A stretch of DNA of 64,000 bases from Alphaproteobacteria bacterium (GCA_030430365.1 JAUIFP010000002.1:49485-113484), one strand, 5' to 3'; counted from the stretch's first letter, positions 7,807 to 17,946 are shown. The notes: generated by a model from the letters alone, not told the origin. Made by a program: numbers and translations.

Positions 7807-9942
7807 TCAATCTACGGAGTCATACCGCTCGTAATAGAGATACTCACTGCCGGATTCTGAACGATCGCGTATGTCGACAAGCGACAGGATGCATCCATCG
7901 ACATTGGCATCTACGCTATTCAGCGCGTCGAGCGCCAATTCCACGGCCGATGTCGGGGTTTTACGCCACCGCACGATCAGGAGCACGGAATCCGCCATGG
8001 CTGAAATCGCTCGTGACTCGGCAACGGGAATGACTGGTGCTGTATCCAGGATGATGAGATCGTAGAGGCTCTTCAGATGGTTCAGCAGCTTTTCCATGGC
8101 TGGCGAGCCAGCCAATGAATAGTTCAAGCTGCCGCCACCGCGCTGCGGCAGCACATGCGCACCCGATGCCGGATCCATCACGATGGCATTTTCCACCGAT
8201 GCTTCGCCGTTCAGCACATCGCGCAGCCCGTATTCGATATTTTCGAGCAGCGCCCGGCTGACCGCGCGGCGCCTTACGTCACAGTCGATGATCAACGTGC
8301 GCAGACCCATGTTGGCTGCAGTGCGCGCCAGGCAGATAGAGCTGGTCGTCTTGCCTTCCGATGCCAGCGAAGACGTCAGCGCAACGGTTTTCGGCGCATT
8401 GGGAGCCATGCCTATCCCTAGGGCCGTGATGATCGATCGGAAGGACTCCCCAAAGACGGATTCCGGATCCTCCAATAGATAATTTGCTAGCTCCAGGGGC
8501 GCTTCGGTCGCCACTTGAGTCTCCGACATCGTAGCGACATCCGGGATGGCTGCGATCACACGCACGTCCAGGGCGTCTTCCACTGCACGGCGTGAACGAA
8601 AGCCTTTTTCGTTGGCTTCGAAACCTATCGCGGTGAGTGTGCCGGCCAACAGTGCCGCAAGCAGCCCGCCAAGGCCAAAGGCCGGAAGGCTCGGGAAAGA
8701 CGGAACGATCGGCAGGGATGCTTCGGCAATCACATAGGCATTGCTGCGTTCAGTACCCTGTGCGGCACTTGCGAGCCGGTAGCGATCGAGAAAAGCCTGA
8801 TAGAGCTGCCGCGTGCTTTCCGCTTCCCGTTCCAGTTCGGCGAGCCTGACAGAAGCATTGTTGCCTGCCATCAATTCGCCTTCGGCGCGGTTCAGCGAAC
8901 CTCTGATCGATTGCACGCGATTTTGTGCAGCCCTCGCTTCGGCGACGACGGCAGCCTGGATATTGGCGCGTTCCGAATTCAGGTTGGCTTGCTCGGCTGC
9001 AAGGCTGCGGTTGATCGCGTCGAGCTGGTTTTCGATGTTGATGATCGTGGGGTGCTTTTCTCCATAGCGGGCCATCAGGCTTTGCTGCTGGGCCAAGAGA
9101 CGGGCACGCTGTTCGCGCAGCTGGTTTACAACGGGGCTGGTAACGACATTCGAAATGGCGCCTTGGCGCGCGGCTTCCGCACGCGCCTGAGCGGCTGCGG
9201 CTTCGGCTTGGGCATTGGCCAACTGCGTACCGAGTACCGACAGCTCTTGCTGCGCGGCCGTGCTGTCGCCCTTAATGTCAACGAGGTTGGTGGAGGCCCG
9301 ATAGCGAGCGACCTCAGTCTCAGCGGCCAGCAATTCCTCTTTAAGATTCTTGATCCGATCGGCCAGGAAATCGATCTCTTCCGTACGCTGTTCGCCCTTG
9401 TCGCTCTGCTGGCCACCAATATAAGCCGCGACAATGGCCTGAGTGATCTTATGAGCCATCTCGGGATCGTTGTCGGTATATTCCAGCGTGATTGCGTAGG
9501 ACTCGCCCTCACGAGTGACTTCTGAATTTGCGCTCAGAGTGTTGGCGGCACGCTCAATCGATGGCTCATCGTCTTCGTCACCGCCATCCTCGGGCAATCC
9601 GTAGCCTGGCTTGTTCGCCAGCCCTAGTTCCTCTGCGGCCCGGCGCATCACTTCGGGAGATTCTAGAATATGGACTTCCGTGTCCACCGATGGCGAATCG
9701 GTCGTCAATTCCCTCCCGCCGCTATTGGTATCGACCAAGTCGGTATTCTGACGTTCGACTGCAATTCGCGCTACAGACGTGAATTGCTTCTCCTGAAAGA
9801 GATAGAGAATCGCGGTCAGCGCGAGCACGATCGCGACTGCAATCAGAATCGGCCGCTTGTGGCGGACGAAGATGACTACAATTTCGCGCGCATCGAACAG
9901 CTTTGGCTGGCTTGATTCAGAAGCGGTATTCTGGCCGGTCAT
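7807..9942 (-). CDS. Wzz-BY-kinase: chain-length regulator and tyrosine autokinase
   Basis: A 711-residue inner-membrane polysaccharide co-polymerase fused to a bacterial tyrosine kinase. The Wzz part starts at about residue 20 with helix ILIAVAIVLALTAILYLF. A long periplasmic coiled coil (about 180-390) is followed by a second helix near 420 (LPAFGLGGLLAALLAGTL). The cytosolic kinase has Walker A SSLASEGKTTSS, Walker A' TLIIDCDVRR and Walker B LYDLIILDTAPVI. The C-terminus ends in a tyrosine cluster (EYLYYERY), the usual autophosphorylation tail. The Walker A lacks the common Pro-Gly. ATG 9942 has AGGGA seven bases upstream. Wzc-type enzymes control polymer length through phosphorylation cycles, which suits the Wzy-like and Wzx-like genes upstream on this strand. 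Confidence 0.92.
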   Translation of the reverse strand: MTGQNTASESSQPKLFDAREIVVIFVRHKRPILIAVAIVLALTAILYLFQEKQFTSVARIAVERQNTDLVDTNSGGRELTTDSPSVDTEVHILESPEVMRRAAEELGLANKPGYGLPEDGGDEDDEPSIERAANTLSANSEVTREGESYAITLEYTDNDPEMAHKITQAIVAAYIGGQQSDKGEQRTEEIDFLADRIKNLKEELLAAETEVARYRASTNLVDIKGDSTAAQQELSVLGTQLANAQAEAAAAQARAEAARQGAISNVVTSPVVNQLREQRARLLAQQQSLMARYGEKHPTIINIENQLDAINRSLAAEQANLNSERANIQAAVVAEARAAQNRVQSIRGSLNRAEGELMAGNNASVRLAELEREAESTRQLYQAFLDRYRLASAAQGTERSNAYVIAEASLPIVPSFPSLPAFGLGGLLAALLAGTLTAIGFEANEKGFRSRRAVEDALDVRVIAAIPDVATMSETQVATEAPLELANYLLEDPESVFGESFRSIITALGIGMAPNAPKTVALTSSLASEGKTTSSICLARTAANMGLRTLIIDCDVRRRAVSRALLENIEYGLRDVLNGEASVENAIVMDPASGAHVLPQRGGGSLNYSLAGSPAMEKLLNHLKSLYDLIILDTAPVIPVAESRAISAMADSVLLIVRWRKTPTSAVELALDALNSVDANVDGCILSLVDIRDRSESGSEYLYYERYDSVD

Positions 9943-10091
9943 ATGAATTCCCTTTCGGTCCCTTCACGTGCCAACCCTCTCTTATCGTATTCTATTATCG
10001 GCAATTTATGCATGTCAGGAAATTTGTCCATTCGTATCGCAGAGCTGCGCATGTTTTGTGTGTCGAAACAAGACATTTGTTGTTCAATCGA

Positions 10092-11426
10092 TCAAGTCGC
10101 ACGCACGGAGTGGCGTTGCCGCCTATGCGTTTGCTTCGACTGGGTGACTTGTGAAAGACGGTAGCTGCTGAACCCGCACAAAATGCCATAAAACAGCAAT
10201 CCTTCTACGATCCAGAAGGGCATGGTCGACATCGACAATATGAAGAACGAGAGATGGCCCGCAATTGCGATGTTGTGCCGTGAGCGCAAGGCCAGCCGAA
10301 ACTGCCAGCCCCAAAGAACTATCAGGGCTACCAGCCCGACTATGCCATACTCATAGAGCGTCGAGATCGCCGTGTTGTGGGCATATAGTTCAAATTCCTC
10401 GCTCCAGCTTTCGGGACCGTAGCCAACCAGATGCTGGATCGGAGAGCCCCTGCTGTAGGAATCGATGTACCTGCTCCAGATATATGCTCGGCCGGAAAAG
10501 ACCGATCTTTGTTCGGCTGTGAAACTCCTGGGATCGCGGATCAGTTCCGTGTCGGGATCCAGTGCGGTCGCAATGTCGGAAAAGCGTTCCTGGTTCGGCA
10601 GGATGAAGGCAGCCGCCATGCCCGCAATCAGCATCGGCATGAGTATTGAGAGCGACCAGCGCTGATTGGGGCGGAAGCTTTGCAGCAACCACACGAAGAC
10701 CGCCATCCCGATCAGCGGTGCCATTGCGATAATGGTCGTGCGATAGTTTGCGAGCACAAGGGCGGCAAAGCCAATCGCCAGGCTGATTAGCCTGACAGAC
10801 AATCGCATGTCTCGGATCAGGCAGAGCACAAGCAGGCCGCATGCCAGCGCGATTGAGAATCCGGCCTCGTGACTGAAACCGCCGATGAAGCTCTGCGAAC
10901 CGTCATTTTCGCCCATTTTGCTGATATTCAACACCAGGGACATCAGCTGATAGACAAACGGAATGCTCATCGGCAGCAGCAGCATCTTGAGCGTTCGATT
11001 GGCCCCCACGTCCTTGCAGGCATCGACGAAGGCCAACATTACGATCGCGAGATAGCCGAACTTGGCGAGTACCTCGATTGCATCCATCGGCACGCGGTTG
11101 ATGGCCGCGCTGAGCACAATGACAACGGCATATATTATGATCGGCATCAAAGCCGGATCGACCAGCCGCTCTCGTCGAATTAGCAACAGCCCCACACCGA
11201 TCACCGCGATTGTGGCCAGCGCGCTATAGGACACGCCGAATGGCGATGCAGCGAACGTGAAAGTGTGGAACTCCGCGACCACAAATCGGATCGTGACTGC
11301 GAAAATAAGGAATCGCAGGGCCCCGCTTCTGACGGTCCGGCATTGCAGGAACGCGAGAAAGAGATAGGCAAGTGCAATCGGTGCCGATACCGCGATGGGA
11401 AGCGGTGGGCTGAGTATGCTATCCAT
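10092..11426 (-). CDS. Wzy/O-antigen-ligase-like polymerase
   Basis: A 444-residue polytopic membrane protein with about 10-12 helices and a large periplasmic loop near residues 280-340 (DPDTELIRDPRSFTAEQRSVFSGRAYIW, with WSRYIDSY following), as in the O-antigen ligase/polymerase (Wzy_C) family. The motif GGFSHEAGFS and the Arg in NYRTTIIAM match typical functional positions. It would join lipid-linked repeat units on the periplasmic face. Polymerase and ligase cannot be separated by sequence alone; the BY-kinase and flippase neighbours favour polymerase. Confidence 0.82.
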   Translation of the reverse strand: MDSILSPPLPIAVSAPIALAYLFLAFLQCRTVRSGALRFLIFAVTIRFVVAEFHTFTFAASPFGVSYSALATIAVIGVGLLLIRRERLVDPALMPIIIYAVVIVLSAAINRVPMDAIEVLAKFGYLAIVMLAFVDACKDVGANRTLKMLLLPMSIPFVYQLMSLVLNISKMGENDGSQSFIGGFSHEAGFSIALACGLLVLCLIRDMRLSVRLISLAIGFAALVLANYRTTIIAMAPLIGMAVFVWLLQSFRPNQRWSLSILMPMLIAGMAAAFILPNQERFSDIATALDPDTELIRDPRSFTAEQRSVFSGRAYIWSRYIDSYSRGSPIQHLVGYGPESWSEEFELYAHNTAISTLYEYGIVGLVALIVLWGWQFRLALRSRHNIAIAGHLSFFILSMSTMPFWIVEGLLFYGILCGFSSYRLSQVTQSKQTHRRQRHSVRAT

Positions 11427-11567
11427 CTCTCATTGCCCCTTCAGCAGACTTGCCGGCTCCAATGCCAAGCTGCAGCGCGCTCGCCTGACCACGGCGCAAA
11501 AGCGGCATTGCCGCAAAACCGGCAGATTGGCCAAAGCAATACATTTCGCTTTCCAGCCACCTTTCGC

Positions 11568-12773
11568 TCACGGATTGTTTCTCAATGAATTGCCGAGGCC
11601 ATTTGTGGACGCAGCTAATGCAGTGGGCTGCTGCGGACTATTGTCGTCCATGCCTGCATCGCTGAACGCCTCTGCCTCGGACAAGGAGATGTCCAATTCG
11701 ACATCGCCGAGGCGGGTCAGGTCACAAATCTGCGCTGACTGAGTTAGCGGATCTGCGGCGCATTGCTGCATCATCTTGGCTTGGAAATTGAAGGTTCGCG
11801 CGAATTGCTGTTCCAGTAAAGACTTCTGCGTGTGGACGTTATTTGGTCCGAGCGCCTGATCGGCGAGGGCACATTCCGCGAATGAGAAATTATACCCTGC
11901 AGGAATGTAAGGCTCAAAAAAATAGGTGTCATTGCGTGCGGACTTGTATTCATTGCCTGTGATGTAGTGCAAAGCCCGTTCGAGCGTGTCAGATGCCCAG
12001 AACGAGCTATTAGGGCAGTTCCGGCGCAAGATCGCCAAACCGTATAGATTGAATGCGTGGTACGCGATTTCCTTCAGGCGAAGTTTGGCCTGCGCTTCCC
12101 GGCCCATGCGCCATTCGCGCAGCTGGCGGCGCAATGTGGCGGACAAGCCGCTGCGCGCGGCCGCGTGCCTGATACGCCCATTGGGACGCAGTATCATCGT
12201 ATGGCGAAGAGAATCGACAAAGGTCTCAACGTTCTTGGGCATGGCCAAGCCCTGGACGGAGTAAACGATCGATACCGCCGCGACGAAACGGATCTGATGA
12301 TTGATCGTCCAGTCGATCCCAGGCAGGCTTCCGTCGACTTCCCGGATCGTAAAGAGATTGAGCTTTTCGTCGTAGGGGCACATTTGTGCCAGCTGCATCG
12401 CGAGCTCCAAGGCGTCGGGCCGCGATAACCTTTTACCGGCTTCAGCAAGTGCCTCCATATTGAATGCAGGCCCGATCAGCCCATTGCACTTGTCTTTCCC
12501 AGCTTTTCCTCGCTGCTCGAAAGTGTGCTCCTGCCGGTGTTCGCCTGAGGTGATGAGATAGTCCAGCGCGCGGTTGGCAGCCGCTGCAAAGCGCGGATCG
12601 CCTGTCTTCTCGAACGCGAAGCTCCAGGTGACGAGCCAATGGCTAGTGTTTCGCGCCGGTGTTTCCGGATCATGATAAGGTCCGTTATGCCCAGCGGGCG
12701 TGCTCCCGTTCGCACGCTGAATATCCAGGCCGGCCTCTGCTGACTCGATTAGCAAGGAGTGGAGGCCCGTCAC
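11568..12773 (-). CDS. Unrecognised 401-aa protein, possible alpha/alpha-barrel polysaccharide-active enzyme
   Basis: A soluble protein without signal peptide. Repeated helical pairs (for example HWLVTWSFAFEKTGDPRFAAA, FNMEALAEAGKRLSRP, YHAFNLYGLAILRRN) resemble the alpha/alpha toroid of unsaturated-glycuronyl hydrolases, AGE-type epimerases and polysaccharide lyases. The last 60 residues are Ser/Asn-rich and probably disordered. The start GTG overlaps the stop of the flippase gene by four bases (GTGA), so it is in that operon. A role in trimming or modifying the polymer is inferred from context and fold impression only. No catalytic residues can be named with confidence. Confidence 0.55.
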   Translation of the reverse strand: MTGLHSLLIESAEAGLDIQRANGSTPAGHNGPYHDPETPARNTSHWLVTWSFAFEKTGDPRFAAAANRALDYLITSGEHRQEHTFEQRGKAGKDKCNGLIGPAFNMEALAEAGKRLSRPDALELAMQLAQMCPYDEKLNLFTIREVDGSLPGIDWTINHQIRFVAAVSIVYSVQGLAMPKNVETFVDSLRHTMILRPNGRIRHAAARSGLSATLRRQLREWRMGREAQAKLRLKEIAYHAFNLYGLAILRRNCPNSSFWASDTLERALHYITGNEYKSARNDTYFFEPYIPAGYNFSFAECALADQALGPNNVHTQKSLLEQQFARTFNFQAKMMQQCAADPLTQSAQICDLTRLGDVELDISLSEAEAFSDAGMDDNSPQQPTALAASTNGLGNSLRNNP

Positions 12774-14296
12774 AGCGCACCTTTCGTGGGTTGTTTGGTC
12801 CGGGTGTCAAATGCAGGCCAGGCATGGCTGCGAAATTTCCGGACAAGCAGTAATGTGCCTGCATAGGCAACCAGGCCCAAGGCGATCGCTGCGATAGCTC
12901 GCGCTACCAAATCGATCGGGACAAATTCCATCACGAGAATCCAGACAGCCACGATCGCGACTTGAACCAGCAGCGATCCGGCGAGCGACATTGCAACCAG
13001 GGGAAGGGTCGATCCAATTTCGCGGTCCAGCACGAGCTGCCGGATGATCGTTCCAAACAGCTTGTTCAGTGCGATCGCCCAGGCAGCCCCGGCGACGCCT
13101 GCCCACAGCACGCCGAAGATCAGCATCGGCAGAAGAAGCACGACCGACGTGATGATGAACAGGGTGAGGTCCAGGCCCGGGCGGCCGATTGCCTTGTAGA
13201 GCGTTGAAGTCGTTCCGCCTGCGGCGTGCGCCATCACTGCGAGCGCCAGGGCTTGAAGCGGTACGCCCATATCGGTCCATGCATCGCCCAGGAAGAACGG
13301 CAGAAGCCCCGGACCGGCCAGAATGATGGAGATCATCAGCGGGAAGATCGCCAGCGTATTCCACGATATGGTTTTGACGTAATTCTCACGGATCGCGTCG
13401 AAGTCGTTTTGAATCGAGGAATAGTGCGTGAACATCACCCGGTTGAGAACCGTCATCAGCTGCATGCGGACAGTGTCGGTCAGGTAGAAGGCAAGCGAAT
13501 AGAGGCCGACCTGGGATTGGCTGAGCATGCGCCCCAAAGTGAAGACGTCGAAATTCTTTGCGGTCGAAACCATGATGTCGTTCAGGAAAACGAGCCCGCT
13601 AAAGCCGAAAATCTCCGAGAAAGTTCCGCGATCCAGGTTCAGCCTCGGCTTCCAGTCACCGGAAACATAAAGAGCAATGGCCAAGACCAACTGAGCGGTG
13701 ACAATTTGCACCACGAAGACCCACACATCGGTCGAAATCAGCAGATAGGCGATTGCCGCGAGGATGCTAACGGCCGAAGAGATGATGCGGGCGGTGGTCG
13801 CGGCGCGGTAACGTCGCTGACGAAACAGAATGGCCCGGCCAATACTCGCCACAGGAGTGAAAAGCAGTGTTACGCCGATAACGGCAGTGACTTCTCCCAC
13901 CGTGACGCTGTCATAGAACCAGGCCGCCAATGGCGCGACGGCGAGCAGATTGACTAGAAACAGGGTGACCGAAACGATCACGGACGCCGAAAAGGCGGTG
14001 TTCACAACATCGACCGAGAATTTCTCTTCCGGTCGTTGAATGACGGCTGCCGCAAGGCCGAAATCGGTCATGACCTTGACGATCGTGTAAGTCGTCAGGG
14101 CCATTGCGATCATGCCGAAATCGGACGGTGCCAAAATCCGGGCCAACACGAGGCGAAAAAGGAATGTGACGCCGCCATTGATGAAGACGTCGAGCCCGGT
14201 CCACAAGACATCCCGCTTCAGGGAGACTTTGCTTGGCGCAGCCAGCGACCCCTCGGCCGTGGCCGGTGTCTGTTTTGCGGACATGCGTGAGGCCAT
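12770..14296 (-). CDS. Wzx-like polysaccharide flippase (MOP superfamily)
   Basis: A 508-residue integral membrane protein with about 12-14 helices. The N-terminal signature is RDVLWTGLDVFINGGVTFLF then VLARILAPSDFGMIAMALT, the standard opening of the polysaccharide transporter family (RfbX/WzxC type). It would flip the undecaprenyl-linked repeat unit across the inner membrane. Start ATG 14296; an in-frame ATG at 14284 is possible. It is the first gene of a leftward transcription unit continuing into the 401-aa protein and probably the polymerase. Confidence 0.88.
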   Translation of the reverse strand: MASRMSAKQTPATAEGSLAAPSKVSLKRDVLWTGLDVFINGGVTFLFRLVLARILAPSDFGMIAMALTTYTIVKVMTDFGLAAAVIQRPEEKFSVDVVNTAFSASVIVSVTLFLVNLLAVAPLAAWFYDSVTVGEVTAVIGVTLLFTPVASIGRAILFRQRRYRAATTARIISSAVSILAAIAYLLISTDVWVFVVQIVTAQLVLAIALYVSGDWKPRLNLDRGTFSEIFGFSGLVFLNDIMVSTAKNFDVFTLGRMLSQSQVGLYSLAFYLTDTVRMQLMTVLNRVMFTHYSSIQNDFDAIRENYVKTISWNTLAIFPLMISIILAGPGLLPFFLGDAWTDMGVPLQALALAVMAHAAGGTTSTLYKAIGRPGLDLTLFIITSVVLLLPMLIFGVLWAGVAGAAWAIALNKLFGTIIRQLVLDREIGSTLPLVAMSLAGSLLVQVAIVAVWILVMEFVPIDLVARAIAAIALGLVAYAGTLLLVRKFRSHAWPAFDTRTKQPTKGAL

Positions 14297-15055
14297 TCAC
14301 CCGAGCCTTGAAATTGCGTCGCGGCGCATCAGGAAGTTATGCTGCACTGCATTATAGGTGGCCCGCAACTCACCGCAAGTGGCTCGCTGACCAAGCCCCA
14401 AACTCAGACACTATTACGAATAACGTCCGGCCTGAGGTGGGTAACATATTGTAAAATAATATAAATATAGAGACCTTGATTATGGAGTTCGTTGGATGAA
14501 CTGCGATCTTCTAGGTTTCGCAAGCGCTTAATGAGCGTGAAAGGCTCTGGGCAAATATGGCCACTGCAATTTGCCGAAATCGAACGAATCGATTCGCCAA
14601 GGATCGAATAAGTTGGCGTTGGATCGCTGGTCTCGACCGCTCATAATGGCCCAGTCTCGCTAGAGCGCTGGCACTTCGACGGCAGGCAATCAGTATGGCT
14701 ATTCCGATTTTTCACATCGGCTGCCGCGCAAAGTGCTCGCGAATAATACACCCAATAGAACGCGGCGTACTTCTTTGGTCTCGCAGGCTAGCGAAATAAA
14801 ATATCCATTATTCCGAGCACTTAAACATGTCGATCAGTCGGCTATTGGGTGGAAAGGAAGGCGATTGTTGTTCGCGCCGTTGTGGTTTGGTCGGCATGGG
14901 GCGGCCGGCGAGGTGCGACAACTTGTTCGCGTTCGACTGCCCCGCTTAAGGACGATCGAAAAACAAGATGGTGAATCCAGCCTTCACCTCGAGAAAAATA
15001 TGTTAACAGCGGTTTCATTCACGCAAGAGTCGTTTGTAGATCGAAGGGGGCTCGA
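14297..15055. other. Long intergenic region between divergent polysaccharide operons
   Basis: About 760 bases with no supported gene. It must hold the promoters of the leftward flippase operon and the rightward GT2/nucleotide-sugar operon. An AT-rich tract (about 14443-14475, TTGTAAAATAATATAAATAT) could include a -10 region for either. The frame at 14733-15083 shows no protein features and overlaps the GT2 start, so it is not called. Confidence 0.5.
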
Positions 15056-16105
15056 ATGGGCGGCGTTTATGCTGTGGTGCTGACCTACAACCGCAGCGAA
15101 CTACTTGAGCAATGCCTCAATGCCATTGCCAAACAGACAGTTCCGATCGACACCGTGCTTGTCATCGACAACGGCAGCACGGATGGCACAACCGAAATGC
15201 TCAGGGAGGAATATCCCTGGGTCGAGGTCTGCCAAGCTGCCGAGAACAGTGGCGCGGCCGGCGGTTTCAATCTGGCGATGCGTGTCGCTGTCGCTGCCGG
15301 TGCCGATTTTGCGTGGGTCATGGATGACGACGTGATCCCGGAAGTCGACGCGCTGGAGCGGCTTCAGGAATCTTTTGAGTTCGTGGAAGAAGCATCGGAC
15401 GCTCCGCCCTTCGTCGTATCGACTGCCCGGGCGCCGAACGGCGAGTTCACAAATGTCCCCGATATCGATCAGTCGCGGAATTCACTGAAGTATCCGAACT
15501 GGCCGCTCTATCTCGAAAAGGGCCTGATCCCTGTTCGCCGCGCGACTTTCGTCTCCATTCTTCTGCCGCGCAGCACGTTTCTCAGTTACGGCTATCCTCT
15601 CAGCTCCATGTTCATCTGGGGAGAAGATAGCGAATTCACGATGCGGGTAACCAAGAAGGCACCGGGTTTCATGTGCGGTGCGAGCCGGGTCGTTCATCTC
15701 AGAGCGCTTGCCGGCCGGCTCGACATCCGCTCGGAAACGAAAGCCTCGCGGCTCAAATGGCACCGCTATTTCGTGCGCAACGGCCTCTATACGAGAAAGC
15801 GGCATGCATCGAAGGCCGTCGCGATGAAATATGCCGGCACCAAACTTCGAGAAGCGCTTCACCTCTTTGTTGAAGGGCGCTTCGTTAAATCCAGCCTGAT
15901 TGTACAGGGCGTGTTTCAGGGCTTGTTTTTCAACCCGAACGAAAGCCGTTTCATCGAAGCTATTGATGACAGTGGCATCAGTTTCATGACCGACAGTTTG
16001 CATTCGCGGCTGACCGCCAAGACTTTCGAAAAGGCGTTATCACAAAAGCAACATGATCAAGATAGGTCGGACACTGTCGTAAGATTGAGAGCGGGCAACG
16101 ACTAA
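15056..16105 (+). CDS. GT2 family glycosyltransferase
   Basis: A 349-residue GT-A enzyme. It begins VYAVVLTYNRSELLEQCL and VLVIDNGSTDGT, with the metal-binding WVMDDDVIPE. A later FIWGEDSEFTMRV provides the acceptor-site acidic residues. The pattern resembles rhamnosyl- or galactofuranosyl-transferase-like GT2 proteins, though the donor cannot be fixed. ATG 15056 is preceded by GAAGGGGG. The stop overlaps the next gene's ATG (TAATG at 16103-16107), so it starts a tightly coupled operon that makes its own nucleotide sugar. It may be the transferase that uses that sugar. Confidence 0.85.
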   Translation: MGGVYAVVLTYNRSELLEQCLNAIAKQTVPIDTVLVIDNGSTDGTTEMLREEYPWVEVCQAAENSGAAGGFNLAMRVAVAAGADFAWVMDDDVIPEVDALERLQESFEFVEEASDAPPFVVSTARAPNGEFTNVPDIDQSRNSLKYPNWPLYLEKGLIPVRRATFVSILLPRSTFLSYGYPLSSMFIWGEDSEFTMRVTKKAPGFMCGASRVVHLRALAGRLDIRSETKASRLKWHRYFVRNGLYTRKRHASKAVAMKYAGTKLREALHLFVEGRFVKSSLIVQGVFQGLFFNPNESRFIEAIDDSGISFMTDSLHSRLTAKTFEKALSQKQHDQDRSDTVVRLRAGND

Positions 16106-17172
16106 TGCGCATCCTGATTGCTGGTAATATGGGCTATGTCGGGCCTGCAGTTGTTCGGCAGCTTCGAGGGAAATGGCCGCAGGCCGAGATCATTGGCTTG
16201 GACTCCGGTTATTTCGCACACTGTCTGACGGCTGCCGAGCGACTGCCGGAGAGCGAACTGGACGCGCAGATGTTTGGCGACGTTCGCGATGGACCGCCAA
16301 TGTCGCTTGAGGGTTTCGACGCCGTTGTCCAGTTGGCGGCAGTTTCGAATGATCCAATGGGCGATGCCTACAGCGCGGCGACAAAAGCCATCAATCAAGA
16401 TTCTTCGCTCGCACTAGCGCGGCTGGCTGCTGCTGCGGGCGTCCGCAATTTTGTCTTCGCTTCCAGCTGCAGCGTTTACGGTGTGGCCGATGGCCCCGCG
16501 CGGACAGAGCAGGATCCGCTCAACCCGATCACTGCCTATGCCAGATCAAAGATCGGCACCGAGGAAGGTCTGGCAGAGTTTGACGGCGACATGACGATCA
16601 CTTGCCTGCGCTTCGCCACTGCTTGCGGCATGTCCGACCGTTTGCGTTTGGATCTAGTACTCAACGACTTTGTCGCCTGTGCGCTCTCTACCGGCCGCAT
16701 TACGGTGCTGAGCGACGGGAGCCCTTGGCGGCCGCTGATCGACACGGCCGATATGGCACGTGCGATCGAATGGGCCGTGGTACGCCCCGCATCGGCAGGG
16801 GGGCGCTATCTGGCGGTCAATGTCGGGCGCGACGAAGCCAACTATCAGGTCTCTCAGCTTGCCAATACAGTGGCTGAAGCACTGCCGGGAACGGAAGTCT
16901 CGATCAATCACGATGCGCCGGCAGACAGCCGCTCTTACCGGGTTGATTTCGGTCTCTACAAACGCCTTGCGCCCGATCATCAGCCGCAAGTGACATTGCG
17001 CCAGTCGATCGACGAACTGATCGCGGGTTTGCAGGCAATGGAATTTGCGGACGCCGATTTCCGCACCTCGCAGATGATGCGTTTGAAGGTGCTCGAGCGG
17101 CATCGCCAGTCTGGCCGGTTGAATGATGAATTGCGCTGGCAAGGGACGGCGGGCAGCCGGGCAGCAGCATGA
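16105..17172 (+). CDS. NAD-dependent epimerase/dehydratase (extended SDR)
   Basis: A 355-residue extended short-chain dehydrogenase. It has an N-terminal dinucleotide loop ILIAGNMGYVG, SSCSVYG with the catalytic Ser, and YARSK with the catalytic Tyr and Lys. The family covers nucleotide-sugar epimerases, dehydratases and reductases. It overlaps the cytidylyltransferase gene by four bases (ATGA), so its likely substrate is a CDP-sugar or an intermediate of the same path. The usual CDP-glucose 4,6-dehydratase signature was not recognised, so its reaction is uncertain. Confidence 0.8.
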   Translation: MRILIAGNMGYVGPAVVRQLRGKWPQAEIIGLDSGYFAHCLTAAERLPESELDAQMFGDVRDGPPMSLEGFDAVVQLAAVSNDPMGDAYSAATKAINQDSSLALARLAAAAGVRNFVFASSCSVYGVADGPARTEQDPLNPITAYARSKIGTEEGLAEFDGDMTITCLRFATACGMSDRLRLDLVLNDFVACALSTGRITVLSDGSPWRPLIDTADMARAIEWAVVRPASAGGRYLAVNVGRDEANYQVSQLANTVAEALPGTEVSINHDAPADSRSYRVDFGLYKRLAPDHQPQVTLRQSIDELIAGLQAMEFADADFRTSQMMRLKVLERHRQSGRLNDELRWQGTAGSRAAA

Positions 17173-17942
17173 AAGTTGCAATTCTTGCCGGCGGCTTCGG
17201 CACCCGGCTGAGCGAGGAAACGGCAGTCAAGCCGAAGCCGATGGTCGAAATCGGCGGGCGCCCGATCCTGTGGCATATCATGAAGATCTACGGGCATTAC
17301 GGCTTCCGTGATTTCGTGATCCTGGGCGGATACAAGGTCGAATATATTCGCGACTATTTTCTCAGCTACCAGGCCAACAACTGCGACTTCACCATCGATC
17401 TGGCGAACGGTTCGATCGAATGGGAAAACACGGTTGCGGAAAACTGGCGGGTAACTGTCCTCAATACCGGTGGAGAATCGATGACCGGCGGCCGTATCCG
17501 CCGTGCACGCGATTATCTTTCGGATGGGACATTCTGCCTTACTTACGGTGATGGCCTGTCTGACGTGAAGATCCCCGATGTGGTGGAATCGCACCGCAAA
17601 TCGGGCGCGCTGTGCACCATGACTGCCATCGTCCAGCCGGGGCGCTACGGGGCATTGCGGCTCAGCGAAGATGGGCACCACGTTCTCGGTTTTAGGGAAA
17701 AGGGCGCCACCGATGGCGGCCTGATCAATGGCGGCTTCTTCGTTTGCGAACCGGAGATGCTCGATCTGATCGACGGAGACGATACCGTGTTCGAAGCCGA
17801 ACCGATTGAACGGATGGTGAGCATGGGCAAGCTTGGCAGCTATCCGCATCTCGGTTTTTGGCAGAGCATGGACTCGCTGCGCGACCGCAACATCCTTGAG
17901 GAACATTGGGCCGGTTCGCCCCCTTGGAAAGTCTGGGACTGA
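17169..17942 (+). CDS. rfbF: Glucose-1-phosphate cytidylyltransferase
   Basis: A 257-residue nucleotidyltransferase. The signature KVAILAGGFGTRLSEET with KPKPMVEIGGRPILWHIM matches RfbF closely, as do GYKVEYIRDYF, NTGGESMTGGRI and TYGDGLSDV. The reaction is CTP plus glucose-1-phosphate to CDP-glucose and pyrophosphate. Length agrees with the family. It overlaps the SDR gene by ATGA. In known dideoxyhexose pathways the next enzyme is RfbG; here a SAF-domain oxidoreductase follows four bases later. Confidence 0.93.
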   Translation: MKVAILAGGFGTRLSEETAVKPKPMVEIGGRPILWHIMKIYGHYGFRDFVILGGYKVEYIRDYFLSYQANNCDFTIDLANGSIEWENTVAENWRVTVLNTGGESMTGGRIRRARDYLSDGTFCLTYGDGLSDVKIPDVVESHRKSGALCTMTAIVQPGRYGALRLSEDGHHVLGFREKGATDGGLINGGFFVCEPEMLDLIDGDDTVFEAEPIERMVSMGKLGSYPHLGFWQSMDSLRDRNILEEHWAGSPPWKVWD

Positions 17943-17946
17943 TACT

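Noticed and set aside
14733..15083. Open frame before the GT2 gene
   Set aside because: No ribosome-binding site or protein-like features and it overlaps the well-supported GT2 start.
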